Assembly (NCBI RefSeq): GCF_020179755.1
Contig: NZ_JAIUCY010000012.1
Span: 89,177-153,176, forward strand
Direction of reading: 5' to 3'
Source: Herbaspirillum sp. alder98
GTDB lineage: Bacteria; Pseudomonadota; Gammaproteobacteria; Burkholderiales; Burkholderiaceae_D
DNA: 64,000 nt
This document shows, in pieces, positions 39,913 through 49,531 of this stretch. Numbering within the stretch: the first letter of the stretch is position 1; each line of letters begins with the position of its first letter. A program made the translations under genes and the position numbers. The notes under the pieces are model-generated. The model made no database searches, was not told the origin of the DNA, and saw only the letters and a program-made list of their open reading frames with translations.

Positions 39913-41850
39913 TTAGCCCAACGCGACCCCGGTCAGATACCCCACCGTCGCCCCGAAACGGTCCTTGTAGTTGGCCCGCACCAGCGCGTCGAGCTGGTCC
40001 TTGACCTTGTCGTGCAGGCCTTTTTCCCAGTCGCCGGCATGCTGGAAGTTGCTCATCACGTAGGTCCAGCCATTGATCTCGTCGACCGCATGCAGCCCGG
40101 TCGATTCGGCCCCGGCCGGGCAGGACAGGATGCGGGTCAGCGCCCGCGTGTCGACGTTATAGGCCCACAGGAAGTTATTGACGTGCATGCCGCTGTCTTC
40201 GCCGATGAACAGCGTGCGCAGCTTTTCGGAGAACTTGATGTTGTCCGGATTGGCGATGTGGTCCTGCGCGGCCAGGTTGCCCAGTGCGTCGGGCGTCTTC
40301 AGGTCGACGCCCACCAATTCGGCCGGCGGCGCCATATCGACCGGCACCCACTCGCTCGCCATCGCCTCGCCCGCCACATCGCGCTGGCCGCCACGCAGGT
40401 TCAGCGCGTACACCGCGCCGGCCTTCGGGCCCTGCACCTTGATATGGCCGGAGCCGTCCAGCATCGAGGTTTGGATATAGGACATGGCGGAATAGGCAAT
40501 CTTGTCGCGCGCGTTGACGGTGGTGCCTTCCATCTTGGTAAAGCCCAGGCTGCCGCCGGCCAGTGCCGCATAGCGATGGGTTTCCAGGAACGCAGCCGCC
40601 TTCTGCATGCCTGGCTTGACGCGCACCCAGTTGAACTTGCCGTTGAACGGGATCTTGCTGAACGAGCCATCGCCCGGGTCGCTGGTGCGCACGTCCATGA
40701 TGTCGGACACCTTGTAGCGATCGGCCATGGCGCGCACTTCTTCGCTGGTGGCCGAGCCCAGCTTGATCCAGCTCAGCTTGCCGGCGCCAGGACCGATATC
40801 GGAGGTCTGCTGCCAGCGCGCCACATACAAGGTGCCCGACGACAAATCGGCGGCGCGGTCAGCCACGAACATGAACAGGCCGCCATTGGTGGCATCGTCG
40901 CCCATCAGCACCGTGCGCTGGTCGGGCATCACCTGCACCAGCTCGTGCGAGATGCGGCCCAGGCAATAATGCTTCTTGATCGAACCGCTGCCATCGGGAT
41001 TGACCGTGACTTCGGGCAGGTGGCCGTAGTGATAAGGATTGGCGCGATTTTCGTCACCATACAGGTTGCGCGAGAACCCCTTGAACTGCGGATGGCTGGC
41101 GATGGCGGCGGCGTCCGGCTCGTACTCTTCGCTGGACAGGTGGGTATTCCAGGGCGACAGGCTGGCGCCGCAGGTGATCCACAGGCCATGCACCTGCGAG
41201 GTATCGACGTTATGGTATTTCACCAGCGACAACTTGCCGCTCGATGGGTCCTGATCCAGCGTCAGCACGGCGATGGGCGACGGCAATTGGCCATACATCG
41301 CCGCCTGCTTCTGGTCGCGCGTGGTGTATTCGAATTGCACCACGGCAAATACGGTATTGCCCTTTACGCCGGGCACCTTGGCGCCCTTGATGGTCAGCAG
41401 CGACGAGCCATCCGGGCAATCCGAAAAGAACTGGCGCTCGCGGCCCGGCAGCGAACGGTCGATGATGGGCTGCCCCTTGATGTCGACATAACCGCCGGCC
41501 AGCAGCGTGCCGCCGCGGCCATCCGGCACCATGTCGCCGGTCATGAAGAAAGGCTGATAGGCCAATTGATAAGTCTGCTTGCTGCCATCGACAAAAGCCA
41601 CTTCCAGGGCCGAGCCGACGGTGGTCGTGGCCATTGCCGCCGGGTTGGCCAGCGTGGGAGCCGGCATGCCGGTGAAACGGGCCGATGCAAAACCCTTGGT
41701 CGCGCCCGGCGTGGCGCACGCCGACAGCAGCGCTGCGGCACCACCGCCCAGCGGCAGCAACGGTGCTGCGGCCAAGGCCTTGAGCAGGCTGCGGCGGCTG
41801 CTTTGCGGCAGGTCGGTCGATTGGATGGCGTGCGGCTGGGGCTGTCTCAT
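39913..41850 (-). CDS. PhoX-family (DUF839) alkaline phosphatase, Tat-exported
   Basis: 645 residues from MRQPQPHAIQ, with GGAG about 7 bases before the ATG; two upstream in-frame ATGs lack a site. A twin-arginine signal is clear (SSRRSLLKALAAAPLLPLGGGAAALLSAC) and the cysteine may also make it a lipoprotein. The PhoX/DUF839 blocks include CGASLSPWNTHLSSEEYEPD, GRISHELVQVMPDQRTVLMGDDATNGGLFMFVAD, LGFTKMEGT, and DNIKFSEKLRTLFIGEDSG. PhoX enzymes are calcium/iron phosphatases folded in the cytosol and exported. No Pho box was identified. Related DUF839 proteins of other function cannot be excluded. Confidence 0.88.
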   Translation of the reverse strand: MRQPQPHAIQSTDLPQSSRRSLLKALAAAPLLPLGGGAAALLSACATPGATKGFASARFTGMPAPTLANPAAMATTTVGSALEVAFVDGSKQTYQLAYQPFFMTGDMVPDGRGGTLLAGGYVDIKGQPIIDRSLPGRERQFFSDCPDGSSLLTIKGAKVPGVKGNTVFAVVQFEYTTRDQKQAAMYGQLPSPIAVLTLDQDPSSGKLSLVKYHNVDTSQVHGLWITCGASLSPWNTHLSSEEYEPDAAAIASHPQFKGFSRNLYGDENRANPYHYGHLPEVTVNPDGSGSIKKHYCLGRISHELVQVMPDQRTVLMGDDATNGGLFMFVADRAADLSSGTLYVARWQQTSDIGPGAGKLSWIKLGSATSEEVRAMADRYKVSDIMDVRTSDPGDGSFSKIPFNGKFNWVRVKPGMQKAAAFLETHRYAALAGGSLGFTKMEGTTVNARDKIAYSAMSYIQTSMLDGSGHIKVQGPKAGAVYALNLRGGQRDVAGEAMASEWVPVDMAPPAELVGVDLKTPDALGNLAAQDHIANPDNIKFSEKLRTLFIGEDSGMHVNNFLWAYNVDTRALTRILSCPAGAESTGLHAVDEINGWTYVMSNFQHAGDWEKGLHDKVKDQLDALVRANYKDRFGATVGYLTGVALG

Positions 41851-41975
41851 CAGGTTTCTCCGTGTCAACATCGTCAGTATTTTGTCAGTGATGCAAAGCG
41901 CAGCGATGGTATCGGCCCAACATGACAAGCTTGTGACGGCGCCCCCACAAATGAATCACTCCCCTGCCCCTCTTG

Positions 41976-41981
41976 TATAAT
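41976..41981 (+). promoter_or_regulatory. -10 box upstream of prfB
   Basis: A perfect TATAAT 28 bases before the prfB ATG. No convincing -35 hexamer is found at 16-18 bases. Confidence 0.5.
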
Positions 41982-42009
41982 GCGAGGTTTGACCGAAAAA
42001 GAATTCATC

Positions 42010-43114
42010 ATGGAAGCCGAACGCCTCAATTCCCTCCAAGCCCTGCTCGACGATCTGGCGCTGCGCGCCACCGAGCTACGGAGGTATCTTTGACTTCGAT
42101 GTGAAGTCAGAGAAACTCGAGCAAGTCAACGCCGAACTGGAAGACCCGAACGTCTGGAACGACCAGAAACGGGCCCAGGATCTCGGCAAAGAGAAGAAAT
42201 CGCTGGAAGCCATCGTCCATACGCTGATCAAGATCGACAGTGAGCTGGGCGACGCCCGCGATCTGTTCGACATGGCCCGCGAAGAGAAGGACGAAGACAC
42301 GCTGGTGGCCATCGAGGGCGATGCCGAAACGCTGAAGAAGCTGGTGGAAGAAATGGAATTCCGCCGCATGTTCAGCGGCCAGATGGACGCCAACAATTGC
42401 TTCATCGACATCCAGGCCGGCGCCGGCGGCACCGAAGCGCAGGATTGGGCCTCGATGCTGCTGCGTCAATACCTGCGCTATTGCGAGCGCAAGGGCTTCA
42501 AGGCGGAAATCCTCGAACAGTCCGACGGCGAAGTGGCCGGCATCAAGACCGCCACCATCAAGGTCGAAGGCGATTACGCCTATGGCTTCCTGCGCACCGA
42601 AACGGGCGTGCACCGCCTGGTGCGCAAGTCCCCGTTCGATTCGTCCAACGGTCGCCATACCTCGTTCTCGAGCCTGTTCGTCTATCCTGAAGTCGATGAA
42701 TCGTTCGACATCGAGATCAACCCGGCCGACGTGCGGGTCGACACCTATCGTGCCTCCGGCGCCGGTGGCCAGCACATCAACAAGACCGACTCGGCGGTGC
42801 GCCTGACGCACGCCCCGAGCGGTATCGTGGTGCAATGCCAGAATGACCGCAGCCAGCACCGCAACCGTGCCGAAGCCTGGGAAATGCTCAAGTCGAAGCT
42901 GTTCGAGCTCGAACTGCGCAAGCGCATGAGCGAACAGCAGAAGCTGGAAGACTCCAAGACCGACGTCGGCTGGGGCCACCAGATTCGTTCCTACGTGCTG
43001 GACCAGTCCCGCATCAAGGACCTGCGCACCAACTTCGAAACCGGCAACACCAAGGCAGTACTGGACGGCGACATCGACGACTTCATCGCCGCCTCGCTCA
43101 AACAGGGCGTTTGA
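42010..43114 (+). CDS. prfB: Peptide chain release factor 2 (programmed +1 frameshift)
   Basis: 367 residues once the frameshift is made: ATG at 42010, codons 1-27 to CTT at 42088-42090, then the ribosome slips forward over the T of the TGA at 42091-42093 and reads GAC from 42092. RF2 reads UGA and UAA stops. Domain 2 carries the recognition tripeptide SPF ([10 protein letters not shown]). Domain 3 carries GGQ at residues 252-254 ([16 protein letters not shown]), which triggers peptide release. Annotations that start at the first in-frame codon of the second frame will miss 30-odd residues. It lies upstream of lysS, a classic pair. Confidence 0.97.
42079..42093 (+). promoter_or_regulatory. 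RF2 programmed +1 frameshift site
   Basis: The bases cggaggtatctttga match the RF2 recoding site: a Shine-Dalgarno-like CGGAGG three bases before the slippery CTT, then the in-frame UGA followed by C (poor termination context). Low RF2 slows UGA reading and promotes the +1 shift, so the protein controls its own synthesis. Confidence 0.96.
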
Positions 43115-43191
43115 TGTCTGATGCTTGATGCATGCCGGGCCGCGCGCGGCCCGGCGCCGCCGACTGACCGTTCAACTTCACCGATCTCACC

Positions 43192-44736
43192 ATGACCACG
43201 CAAAACAACAACGCCGCAGCCCCGGTTGCCGCCGACGAAAACAGCATCATCGCCGAGCGCCGCGCCAAGCTGGCCGCCATCCGCGCCCAGGGCGTCGCTT
43301 TCCCTAACGATTTCCGTCCGGCCCACAAGGCTGACGACCTGCACGCCCAATACGACGCGCTCGAGAACGAAGAACTTGAAGCCAAAGCGGTCACCGTCAC
43401 CGTCGCCGGTCGCATGATGTTGAAGCGGGTCATGGGCAAGGCCGCCTTCGCCACCCTGCAGGATGCATCGGGCCTGCGCGCCGATGGCCGCATCCAGCTG
43501 TACGTGACGCGCGACGTCACCGGCGAAGAAGCCATGGCCGCCTTCAAGCACTATGACCTGGGCGATATCCTGGGCGCCGAAGGCACGCTGTTCAAGACCA
43601 AGACCGGCGAGCTGTCGATCAAGGTCACTTCGCTCAAGCTGATCACCAAGTCGCTGCGTCCGTTGCCGGACAAGTTCCACGGCCTGGCCGACCAGGAAAT
43701 GAAGTACCGCCAGCGCTACGTCGACCTGATCGTCAGCGAAGAAACCCGTCGCACCTTCAAGGCGCGTACCGCCGCCATGTCGTCGATCCGCCGTTTCATG
43801 GAAACCAATGGTTTCATGGAAGTCGAAACGCCGATGCTGCACCCGATCCCTGGCGGCGCGGCGGCCAAGCCATTCATTACCCACCACAACGCGCTGGACA
43901 TGCAGATGTTCATGCGCATTGCGCCCGAGCTGTACCTCAAGCGCCTGGTGGTGGGCGGTTTCGAGCGCGTCTTCGAAGTCAACCGCAACTTCCGTAACGA
44001 AGGCGTCTCGCCGCGTCACAATCCTGAATTCACGATGATGGAGTTCTACGCCGCCTACGTCGATTACCAGTGGCTGATGGGCTTCACCGAACAGGTGATC
44101 CGCCAGGCAGCCATCGACGCGCACGGCACCGCCACCCTGACCTACCAGGGCCGCGAGCTCGACCTGTCCAAGCCGTTCGACCGCCTGACCATTACCGGCG
44201 CCATCGTCAAGTACGCGCCGCAATACAATGAAGCGCAACTGGCCGACATCGATTTCGTGCGTGCCGAGCTGAAGAAGTTTGGCGTCAAGGTCGACCAGGC
44301 GCCGCTGGCAACCGTCGGTTTGGGCGCGCTGCAACTGGCGCTGTTCGAAGAAACCGCCGAATCGCAATTGTGGAACCCGACCTACATCATCGATTACCCG
44401 GTCGAGGTGTCGCCCCTGGCGCGCGCATCGGACACGGTCGCCGGCATCACCGAGCGTTTCGAACTGTTCATCACCGGTCGCGAAATCGCCAACGGCTTCT
44501 CGGAGCTGAACGACGCCGAAGACCAGGCTGCGCGCTTCCAGGCGCAGGTTGCCGCCAAGGACGCGGGAGATGAAGAAGCCATGTATTACGACGCCGACTA
44601 CATCCGCGCGCTCGAATACGGCATGCCGCCTGCCGGCGGCTGCGGCATTGGCATCGATCGCCTGATGATGCTGATCACCGATTCGCCCAACATCCGTGAC
44701 GTCATCCTGTTCCCGCACCTGCGTCGCGAAGATTAA
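43192..44736 (+). CDS. lysS: Lysyl-tRNA synthetase (class II)
   Basis: 514 residues. N-terminal OB-fold anticodon domain ([26 protein letters not shown]) and class II catalytic core: motif 1 region [20 protein letters not shown], motif 2 [20 protein letters not shown], motif 3 [12 protein letters not shown]. Charges tRNA-Lys. Full length, 77 bases after prfB, closed by a strong terminator, so a prfB-lysS operon is likely. Confidence 0.98.
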   Translation: MTTQNNNAAAPVAADENSIIAERRAKLAAIRAQGVAFPNDFRPAHKADDLHAQYDALENEELEAKAVTVTVAGRMMLKRVMGKAAFATLQDASGLRADGRIQLYVTRDVTGEEAMAAFKHYDLGDILGAEGTLFKTKTGELSIKVTSLKLITKSLRPLPDKFHGLADQEMKYRQRYVDLIVSEETRRTFKARTAAMSSIRRFMETNGFMEVETPMLHPIPGGAAAKPFITHHNALDMQMFMRIAPELYLKRLVVGGFERVFEVNRNFRNEGVSPRHNPEFTMMEFYAAYVDYQWLMGFTEQVIRQAAIDAHGTATLTYQGRELDLSKPFDRLTITGAIVKYAPQYNEAQLADIDFVRAELKKFGVKVDQAPLATVGLGALQLALFEETAESQLWNPTYIIDYPVEVSPLARASDTVAGITERFELFITGREIANGFSELNDAEDQAARFQAQVAAKDAGDEEAMYYDADYIRALEYGMPPAGGCGIGIDRLMMLITDSPNIRDVILFPHLRRED

Positions 44737-44758
44737 CGATATCAGTTTGGCAATATTC

Positions 44759-44788
44759 AAGGCCTGGCATTGCGCCAGGCCTTTTTTA
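44759..44788 (+). terminator. Terminator after lysS
   Basis: Stem aaggcctggc / gccaggcctt with a 5-base loop, followed by TTTTATTT. It lies 22 bases after the lysS stop codon. Confidence 0.9.
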
Positions 44789-44932
44789 TTTAGCGCATCG
44801 CGAGCAGAACCCGCTTGCGCGCTGCCTGTTGCGCCATTACAAGTCCTTACAACTGACACAGCTTAGGGATTTTTTTTCGGTCTTTGCCACTCCATAATCA
44901 CTCCGACACTAACAACAACGGAGGCCATTATC

Positions 44933-45556
44933 ATGGACACCACAAACACCGAAGTCGCCAAGACATCATCCCCTTCTTCCAATCGCCTGCACCCGCTGGT
45001 GGCAGGCGCCGCAGTTGCCGTCATCCTGGCCAGCCTGATCGGCGTGGCGGCAATGACTGGCCTGCTGCCTAGCTCCAATAGCGCCAATGCGCCGCAGCAT
45101 CCGCAGCAGATTTCGCAGGATGCGCCGGCTGCCTCGCCCCAGGATTCGCGCCAGCAGCTGGCCGCCAATACAGCCCCGGCACGGGTTGCGGCAGAACAAC
45201 CGGCAGCGGCCGCACCAGCCATTTGCAGCACTTGCGGTGAAGTGGTCAACGTGCGCGCCGTCACCAATACACCCAGCGGCAGCGGCGTAGGTATTGCCGG
45301 CGGCGCCGTGGTCGGCGGCCTTCTGGGTAACCAGGTGGGTGGCGGCACCGGCCGCACCCTGGCGACCATCGCCGGCGCCGTCGGCGGCGGTTATGCCGGT
45401 AACGTGGTCGAGAAGCGCGTGCGCACCACCACCAGCCATGTGGTCGAAGTGCGCATGGAAAACGGCAAGACCCGCAGTTTCCCCCAGACTAACGAAAACT
45501 GGCGCGTGGGCGACCGGGTGCGCGTGGTCAATGGCCATCTGGAAGGTCGCGGATAA
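44933..45556 (+). CDS. Membrane-anchored glycine-zipper 2TM protein
   Basis: 207 residues. One N-terminal membrane helix (about 20-45, HPLVAGAAVAVILASLIGVAAM), a Gln/Ala/Pro-rich linker, two cysteines (ICSTCGEV), then the glycine zipper 2TM (SlyB/17-kDa antigen) block GVGIAGGAVVGGLLGNQVGGGTGRTLATIAGAVGGGYAGN, and a basic C-terminal domain (VEVRMENGKTRSFPQ...RVGDRVRVVNGHLEGRG). GGAGG lies 8 bases before the ATG. Similar proteins act in the cell envelope, but the exact role is unknown. It has no lipobox, unlike SlyB. Confidence 0.88.
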   Translation: MDTTNTEVAKTSSPSSNRLHPLVAGAAVAVILASLIGVAAMTGLLPSSNSANAPQHPQQISQDAPAASPQDSRQQLAANTAPARVAAEQPAAAAPAICSTCGEVVNVRAVTNTPSGSGVGIAGGAVVGGLLGNQVGGGTGRTLATIAGAVGGGYAGNVVEKRVRTTTSHVVEVRMENGKTRSFPQTNENWRVGDRVRVVNGHLEGRG

Positions 45557-45585
45557 TCACTAAGCTTTGGCTATGCCCGCCTGAC

Positions 45586-45618
45586 AATGCCGCGCCGCTT
45601 TTGCCGCGCGGCATTTTT
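45586..45618 (+). terminator. Terminator after the glycine-zipper gene
   Basis: Stem TGCCGCGC / GCGCGGCA (45588-45595 and 45606-45613) with a 10-base loop, followed by TTTTTATTT. Confidence 0.85.
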
Positions 45619-45925
45619 ATTTAGGTTGTTAGTATTTTTGTACACGAATGATCGCCCCCATCCGTTATACGGAAAAGATCATTTAGCAACAACCCTGACA
45701 TAACAGCAGCAACTGCAGCGCCGGTCCCCTTAAATGTGGAAGGCCTGCTGGCAACATTGTCTTCAGGCAGTTAGACTTGCAGCATGTAAAGCCGGTCGCA
45801 ACGCGAATACGGAATTGCCACCAAGCAACAACCGCAGTCATCGTAACTGCGGAGGCATCGTGGCAGCGGGGGGCGAACGATTCGCCAGATATCGGACCTG
45901 CGGGTTCGATGCGACAACGATATTT
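45619..45925. other. Leader region of the esterase gene, no gene seen
   Basis: 307 bases. It contains the interrupted inverted repeat AATGATC (45647-45653) / GATCATT (45677-45683) around CCGTTATACGG, a possible operator. An upstream extension of the following open frame runs through here but its composition looks non-coding. Confidence 0.45.
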
Positions 45926-46825
45926 ATGGAATCACCTTCATCCACTGAACACAAGGTCGAGGCTGTCAGCCCAGATCGCCATGGCGGTCCTCACAAGGAA
46001 CACGCCGTCATCCTGCTGCACGGCCTGTGCGGCTCGCAGCTCGAACTGGGATCGATCCCCAAGCAGCTAAAAAAAATCGGCTGTACCGTCATTGCACTGA
46101 ACATCGACAATTACTCGGCATCGCTGACCGACCCCGCTGTCATGCCCGATTGGGAGCAATGGTGCGCCGTGGTCGAAAGCAAGATCGCCCGCCTGAAGGA
46201 AGAATTCAAGACTGTCTCCATCTGCGGCCTGTCGATGGGCGCCACACTGGCCCTGGCCGTCGCCGCCCGCAGCACCGAACTGCTGTCGGTGGTGCTGCTG
46301 TCACCCGTACTGCAATACGACGGCTGGTCGGTGCCCTGGTACCAGAAGCTGCTGACCGTGGTGTTTGACGCCGGCATTCGTAACTGGTCCTACAAAGAGA
46401 GTGATCCGTACGGCATCAAGAACGTCGACATGCGCCGACGCGTTGCCGCCGCCCTCGAAAAAGACGGCGTGGCGGCCGTGGGCGCAGCCTCGATTCCCGC
46501 GCGCCACCTGCGCGCCGCGCTGCGCATGATGGCTTATGTGCATGAATCGTTGCCGCTGGTGCAAGCCAATACCCTGATCATCCACTCGATCGACGACGAA
46601 ACTGCCTCCCCCAAGAACGCCGAGGTGATCCTGCAGAACATTTCTTCGGAAGTGCGCAAGGTGATCTGGCTGGGCGATTGTTATCACATCATCACGGTCG
46701 ACAACGAACGCGAGATCGTCACCAACGAAGCGGTGCTGTTCATACGGCGCGCGCTCGAATTGCACGGCCACGAGGTTTCGCGCAAGTACGTCGCCCATAT
46801 GTCGCCGCTTAAAGACCGCCGTTGA
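45926..46825 (+). CDS. Alpha/beta hydrolase (carboxylesterase-like)
   Basis: 299 residues from MESPSSTEHKVEAV. Serine hydrolase fold with the oxyanion region VILLHGLCGSQLEL, nucleophile elbow CGLSMGATLAL, Asp in IHSIDDETASP and His in DCYHIITVD. The pattern of a small esterase of the Est30/monoacylglycerol-lipase kind; substrate unknown. No ribosome site is obvious at this ATG, and the frame stays open 192 bases upstream, so the start is uncertain. It heads a short same-strand run with the DUF4118-like and receiver-like genes. Confidence 0.83.
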   Translation: MESPSSTEHKVEAVSPDRHGGPHKEHAVILLHGLCGSQLELGSIPKQLKKIGCTVIALNIDNYSASLTDPAVMPDWEQWCAVVESKIARLKEEFKTVSICGLSMGATLALAVAARSTELLSVVLLSPVLQYDGWSVPWYQKLLTVVFDAGIRNWSYKESDPYGIKNVDMRRRVAAALEKDGVAAVGAASIPARHLRAALRMMAYVHESLPLVQANTLIIHSIDDETASPKNAEVILQNISSEVRKVIWLGDCYHIITVDNEREIVTNEAVLFIRRALELHGHEVSRKYVAHMSPLKDRR

Positions 46826-46962
46826 TCAGCCTCGATACGGCCCTATAACGAAATTTGACGTTTGTCAGCATCCTGCAAGACGAATTTCTTAACATGTAAG
46901 AATTGCGCCAACACGCAAATCCAGAGATGATGGACCCCACCCTCCTATATTCACGTGCCGCC

Positions 46963-47439
46963 ATGAGCATGATAAAACTAAAGAACGCAAAAAGCTGGCG
47001 TCCGCAGGGCTTGAGACCGCTCTACACCAGCATCATCGGCTTTGTCGCGGCCTTTGGCCTGCGCTATGCGCTGGCGCCGTTTGTCGACGAAGCATTATCG
47101 ATGCTGTTCTTTGCCGTCAATTGCATCGTCATCAGCTATCTGTTCGGGGTCGTGTATTCGATGGGCCTGCTGGTCATCAGCATCCCGACGGCGATGTTCT
47201 TCTTCCGCAAGCCCTTCTATACGATGGACGGACTGGAGGACAAGGACATCTTCATGATCGTGGTCTACACCGTCATCATCATGACCGCCTCGATCATCAT
47301 CGAGTGGCTGCAGCGGGAGCGCTATGCGGCGGTGTTGCAACAACGCGTCTCCGAGACGCGCTACCGGCTGTTGATCGAATCCGACCAGGCGCATCGCGCC
47401 GAATATGCCCAGCAGTTCGAAAAGGGCGACACCGCCTGA
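46963..47439 (+). CDS. Small membrane protein resembling the KdpD DUF4118 domain
   Basis: 158 residues from MSMIKLKNAK (ATG codons at 46927 and 46930 are in-frame alternatives; none has a good ribosome site). Four close-packed hydrophobic helices (PLYTSIIGFVAAFGLRYALAPF, LFFAVNCIVISYLFGVVYSMGLLVISIP, IVVYTVIIMTASIIIEW) look like the four-helix DUF4118 sensor module of KdpD-type kinases. A cytoplasmic helix follows (QRERYAAVLQQRVSETRYRLLIESDQAHRAEYAQQF) where a kinase would begin, but the protein stops. It may be a free-standing sensor that passes its signal to another protein, such as the receiver-like protein encoded next. Family call is tentative. Confidence 0.72.
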   Translation: MSMIKLKNAKSWRPQGLRPLYTSIIGFVAAFGLRYALAPFVDEALSMLFFAVNCIVISYLFGVVYSMGLLVISIPTAMFFFRKPFYTMDGLEDKDIFMIVVYTVIIMTASIIIEWLQRERYAAVLQQRVSETRYRLLIESDQAHRAEYAQQFEKGDTA

Positions 47440-47544
47440 TTCACCCGGCAATACTGCTTGCATTATTGTCATCAGGAACACCCCGATGGCTCCCTCCTTT
47501 CCCATCTGCCAAGATGGGTTCATGCAACGCCAGAGGAGGCTGCC

Positions 47545-47970
47545 ATGACGAACACTTCACCCAGGATCCTGGTGATCGACCCGGATCTCGACGCCATCGA
47601 ACTGGCACGCTTTGCCTTATGGCGCAGCGGCCTGCCATGCACCTTCCAGTGGTTCGACGATGCCGCGCTGGCCAACGCCTCGCTGCTGACCCAGGCGCTG
47701 TGCCACTCACGCGACCTGCCCGCGCTGATCATGCTCGACCCGCGTGGTTTTGCCGGCAGCGAGGGTTACGAATTGTTGCGCACCTTGTGCGGCTATCAGG
47801 TGCTGGCTGAAATTCCGTTGGTGCTGTTCACGTCCGCCCCGCTTTCTTCCGACTTCCGTGCCGAGCAGGATAGCCGCATCTGGTACGCCTCGAAAGACCA
47901 GGACCCGCTGCTCTACATGGAAACCCTGAGCCGCTGCGTGCAGGCGAGACTGGCCGAAAGCGTTCTCTAA
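47545..47970 (+). CDS. Receiver-domain-like protein, paralogue of 12054-12482
   Basis: 141 residues, start fixed by GAGGAGG 6 bases before the ATG. A single receiver-like domain with ILVID12P, Asp65 at the acceptor position (LIMLD65PRGF), T96 (VLFTS) and Lys117 (YASK117DQ). It aligns without gaps through these positions with the Glu65 protein 35 kb upstream, sharing the motif DP-x4-x-ELARF-x-LWRSxL-x-C-x-F-x-WF-x-DA. No output domain. It may act as a phosphate sink or protein-contact switch. It overlaps the convergent MocR gene by 4 bases. Confidence 0.85.
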   Translation: MTNTSPRILVIDPDLDAIELARFALWRSGLPCTFQWFDDAALANASLLTQALCHSRDLPALIMLDPRGFAGSEGYELLRTLCGYQVLAEIPLVLFTSAPLSSDFRAEQDSRIWYASKDQDPLLYMETLSRCVQARLAESVL

Positions 47971-49427
47971 TTCGCTAATTCGTTAGCCCGCACGATAAGC
48001 GCCAGGCGCCGCATCAAGGGCGCGAATTGCTCCGCCGACGTATTGCCGTAACCCAACACCAGGCCATTGGCCTTCGAGGTGGATGACGGCGCCGCGAACG
48101 ACGACAACGCGCCCACGTTCATGCCCTTGCTGCGTGCCGCAGCGCTGATGGCCAGATCATCGACGCCAGCCGGCAGCCGCACCGTCAGGTGCAAGCCCGC
48201 ATCGCCTCCCAATACTTCATGCTCGACCGGAAAACTGTTAGCCAGGGCTGCCCGCAGCGCCAGCTGCCGTTCGCGGTACAGGCGGCGCATGCGTCCCAGA
48301 TGGCGCGCAAATTGGCCGCTGGCGATGAACTCGGCCAGCGCCAGCTGCTCGAGGCGATGACCGCCGCGCAGTAACTCTCCCAACGCCGCCACCGCCTTGC
48401 CGACGGCCGATTCCGGCAACACCAGAAACCCGATCCTCAGCGCCGGAAACATGGTCTTGCTGAAGGTGCCCACGTACAGCACTGGCGCATCGGCCACCAA
48501 GCCCTGCATAGCCGCCACCGGATGTCCGCGATGCCGGAAGTCGCTGTCGTAATCGTCTTCGATAATCCAGCTGCCCTTGTCACGCGCCTGTGCAATCAAC
48601 TCCAATCGACGCGCCAGCGACAGCACCGCGCCACATGGATACTGATGCGATGGCGTCACATGAATCAATCGTGGCGCCCGGCCGCGCCAGGCCCGTGTCG
48701 GAATCGCGATACCCTCGGCGTCGACCGGCATGCCGACCACCTTCAGGTCGCCCGCCAGAAAGGCCGCCCGCGCGCCGCCATAGCCGGGGTCTTCCATCCA
48801 GGCCAGGTCGCCGGCGTTGGCAAACAAGCGCACGCACAATGACAGCGCCCCCTGCGCGCCCTCCGTCACGATGATGCGCGAGGCATCGCAACGCACGCCG
48901 CGCGCCACCGCCAGGTAATGCGCAATCGCCTCGCGCAGGGCCGGCTCACCCAGTGGATCGCCGTATCCCAGCACCAGCGGCGACGCCGCCCGCAAGGCGC
49001 GCTCCTGCGAGCGCAACCAGGCATTCACCGGGAACCGCGCCAATGCCGGCATCCCCGGGGTCAACGGCAATGAGCGGTCCCCCGCATCGCGCGCCGGCGT
49101 CATGGTGGCGACCCGGCGTGATGCCTTGAGCGTCGTGGCATGTGACGGCGGCACCGTCGAGCGCACCGGTGCGGTGCCGAGTTGCGCCACCCGCGTGCCT
49201 TGCCGATCGGCCTGCGCGTAGCCCTCGGCGATCAACTGTTCATACACCGCCAGCACCGTATTGCGCGACACCTGCAGCTCTTCGCACAGCGAGCGTGAAG
49301 ACGGCAGCCGGCTACCGGGCGTCAGGCGGGCATCGAGAATGGCCTGGCGCAGACGGTCCAGCAATTGCCGCTGGCGCGACGGCGCACCTGGGCTATGGTC
49401 CAGCGCAGACAGTAGAAGGTGATGCAT
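47967..49427 (-). CDS. MocR/PdxR-type regulator (GntR HTH fused to aminotransferase)
   Basis: 486 residues from MHHLLLSALD, with AGGG 5 bases upstream (an ATG 27 bases earlier has none). The N-terminal winged helix of the GntR class (LRQAILDARLTPGSRLPSSRSLCEELQVSRNTVLAVYEQLIAEGY) is joined by a linker to a fold-type-I aminotransferase-like domain with the PLP Lys in YVGTFSKTMFPALRIGFL and DPGYGGARAAF. Such proteins bind PLP and regulate a divergent neighbour. Here the neighbour is the GNAT gene at 49532, which is its probable target. Confidence 0.92.
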   Translation of the reverse strand: MHHLLLSALDHSPGAPSRQRQLLDRLRQAILDARLTPGSRLPSSRSLCEELQVSRNTVLAVYEQLIAEGYAQADRQGTRVAQLGTAPVRSTVPPSHATTLKASRRVATMTPARDAGDRSLPLTPGMPALARFPVNAWLRSQERALRAASPLVLGYGDPLGEPALREAIAHYLAVARGVRCDASRIIVTEGAQGALSLCVRLFANAGDLAWMEDPGYGGARAAFLAGDLKVVGMPVDAEGIAIPTRAWRGRAPRLIHVTPSHQYPCGAVLSLARRLELIAQARDKGSWIIEDDYDSDFRHRGHPVAAMQGLVADAPVLYVGTFSKTMFPALRIGFLVLPESAVGKAVAALGELLRGGHRLEQLALAEFIASGQFARHLGRMRRLYRERQLALRAALANSFPVEHEVLGGDAGLHLTVRLPAGVDDLAISAAARSKGMNVGALSSFAAPSSTSKANGLVLGYGNTSAEQFAPLMRRLALIVRANELAN

Positions 49428-49453
49428 CGTGGCCCTATCAGAATCTATAAACA

Positions 49454-49473
49454 TGGCACTTTTTATAATGCCA
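49454..49473. promoter_or_regulatory. Inverted repeat and -10 box between mocR-type and GNAT genes
   Basis: TGGCA-N10-TGCCA frames a perfect TATAAT (49464-49469). It lies in the 104-base divergent gap, where a MocR-type regulator would be expected to bind. Role inferred. Confidence 0.45.
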
Positions 49474-49531
49474 CGAAAGACTTATCTTCTGCCATGCCGA
49501 TGTCTAACACTTTTACTTTCATCACCATGCC

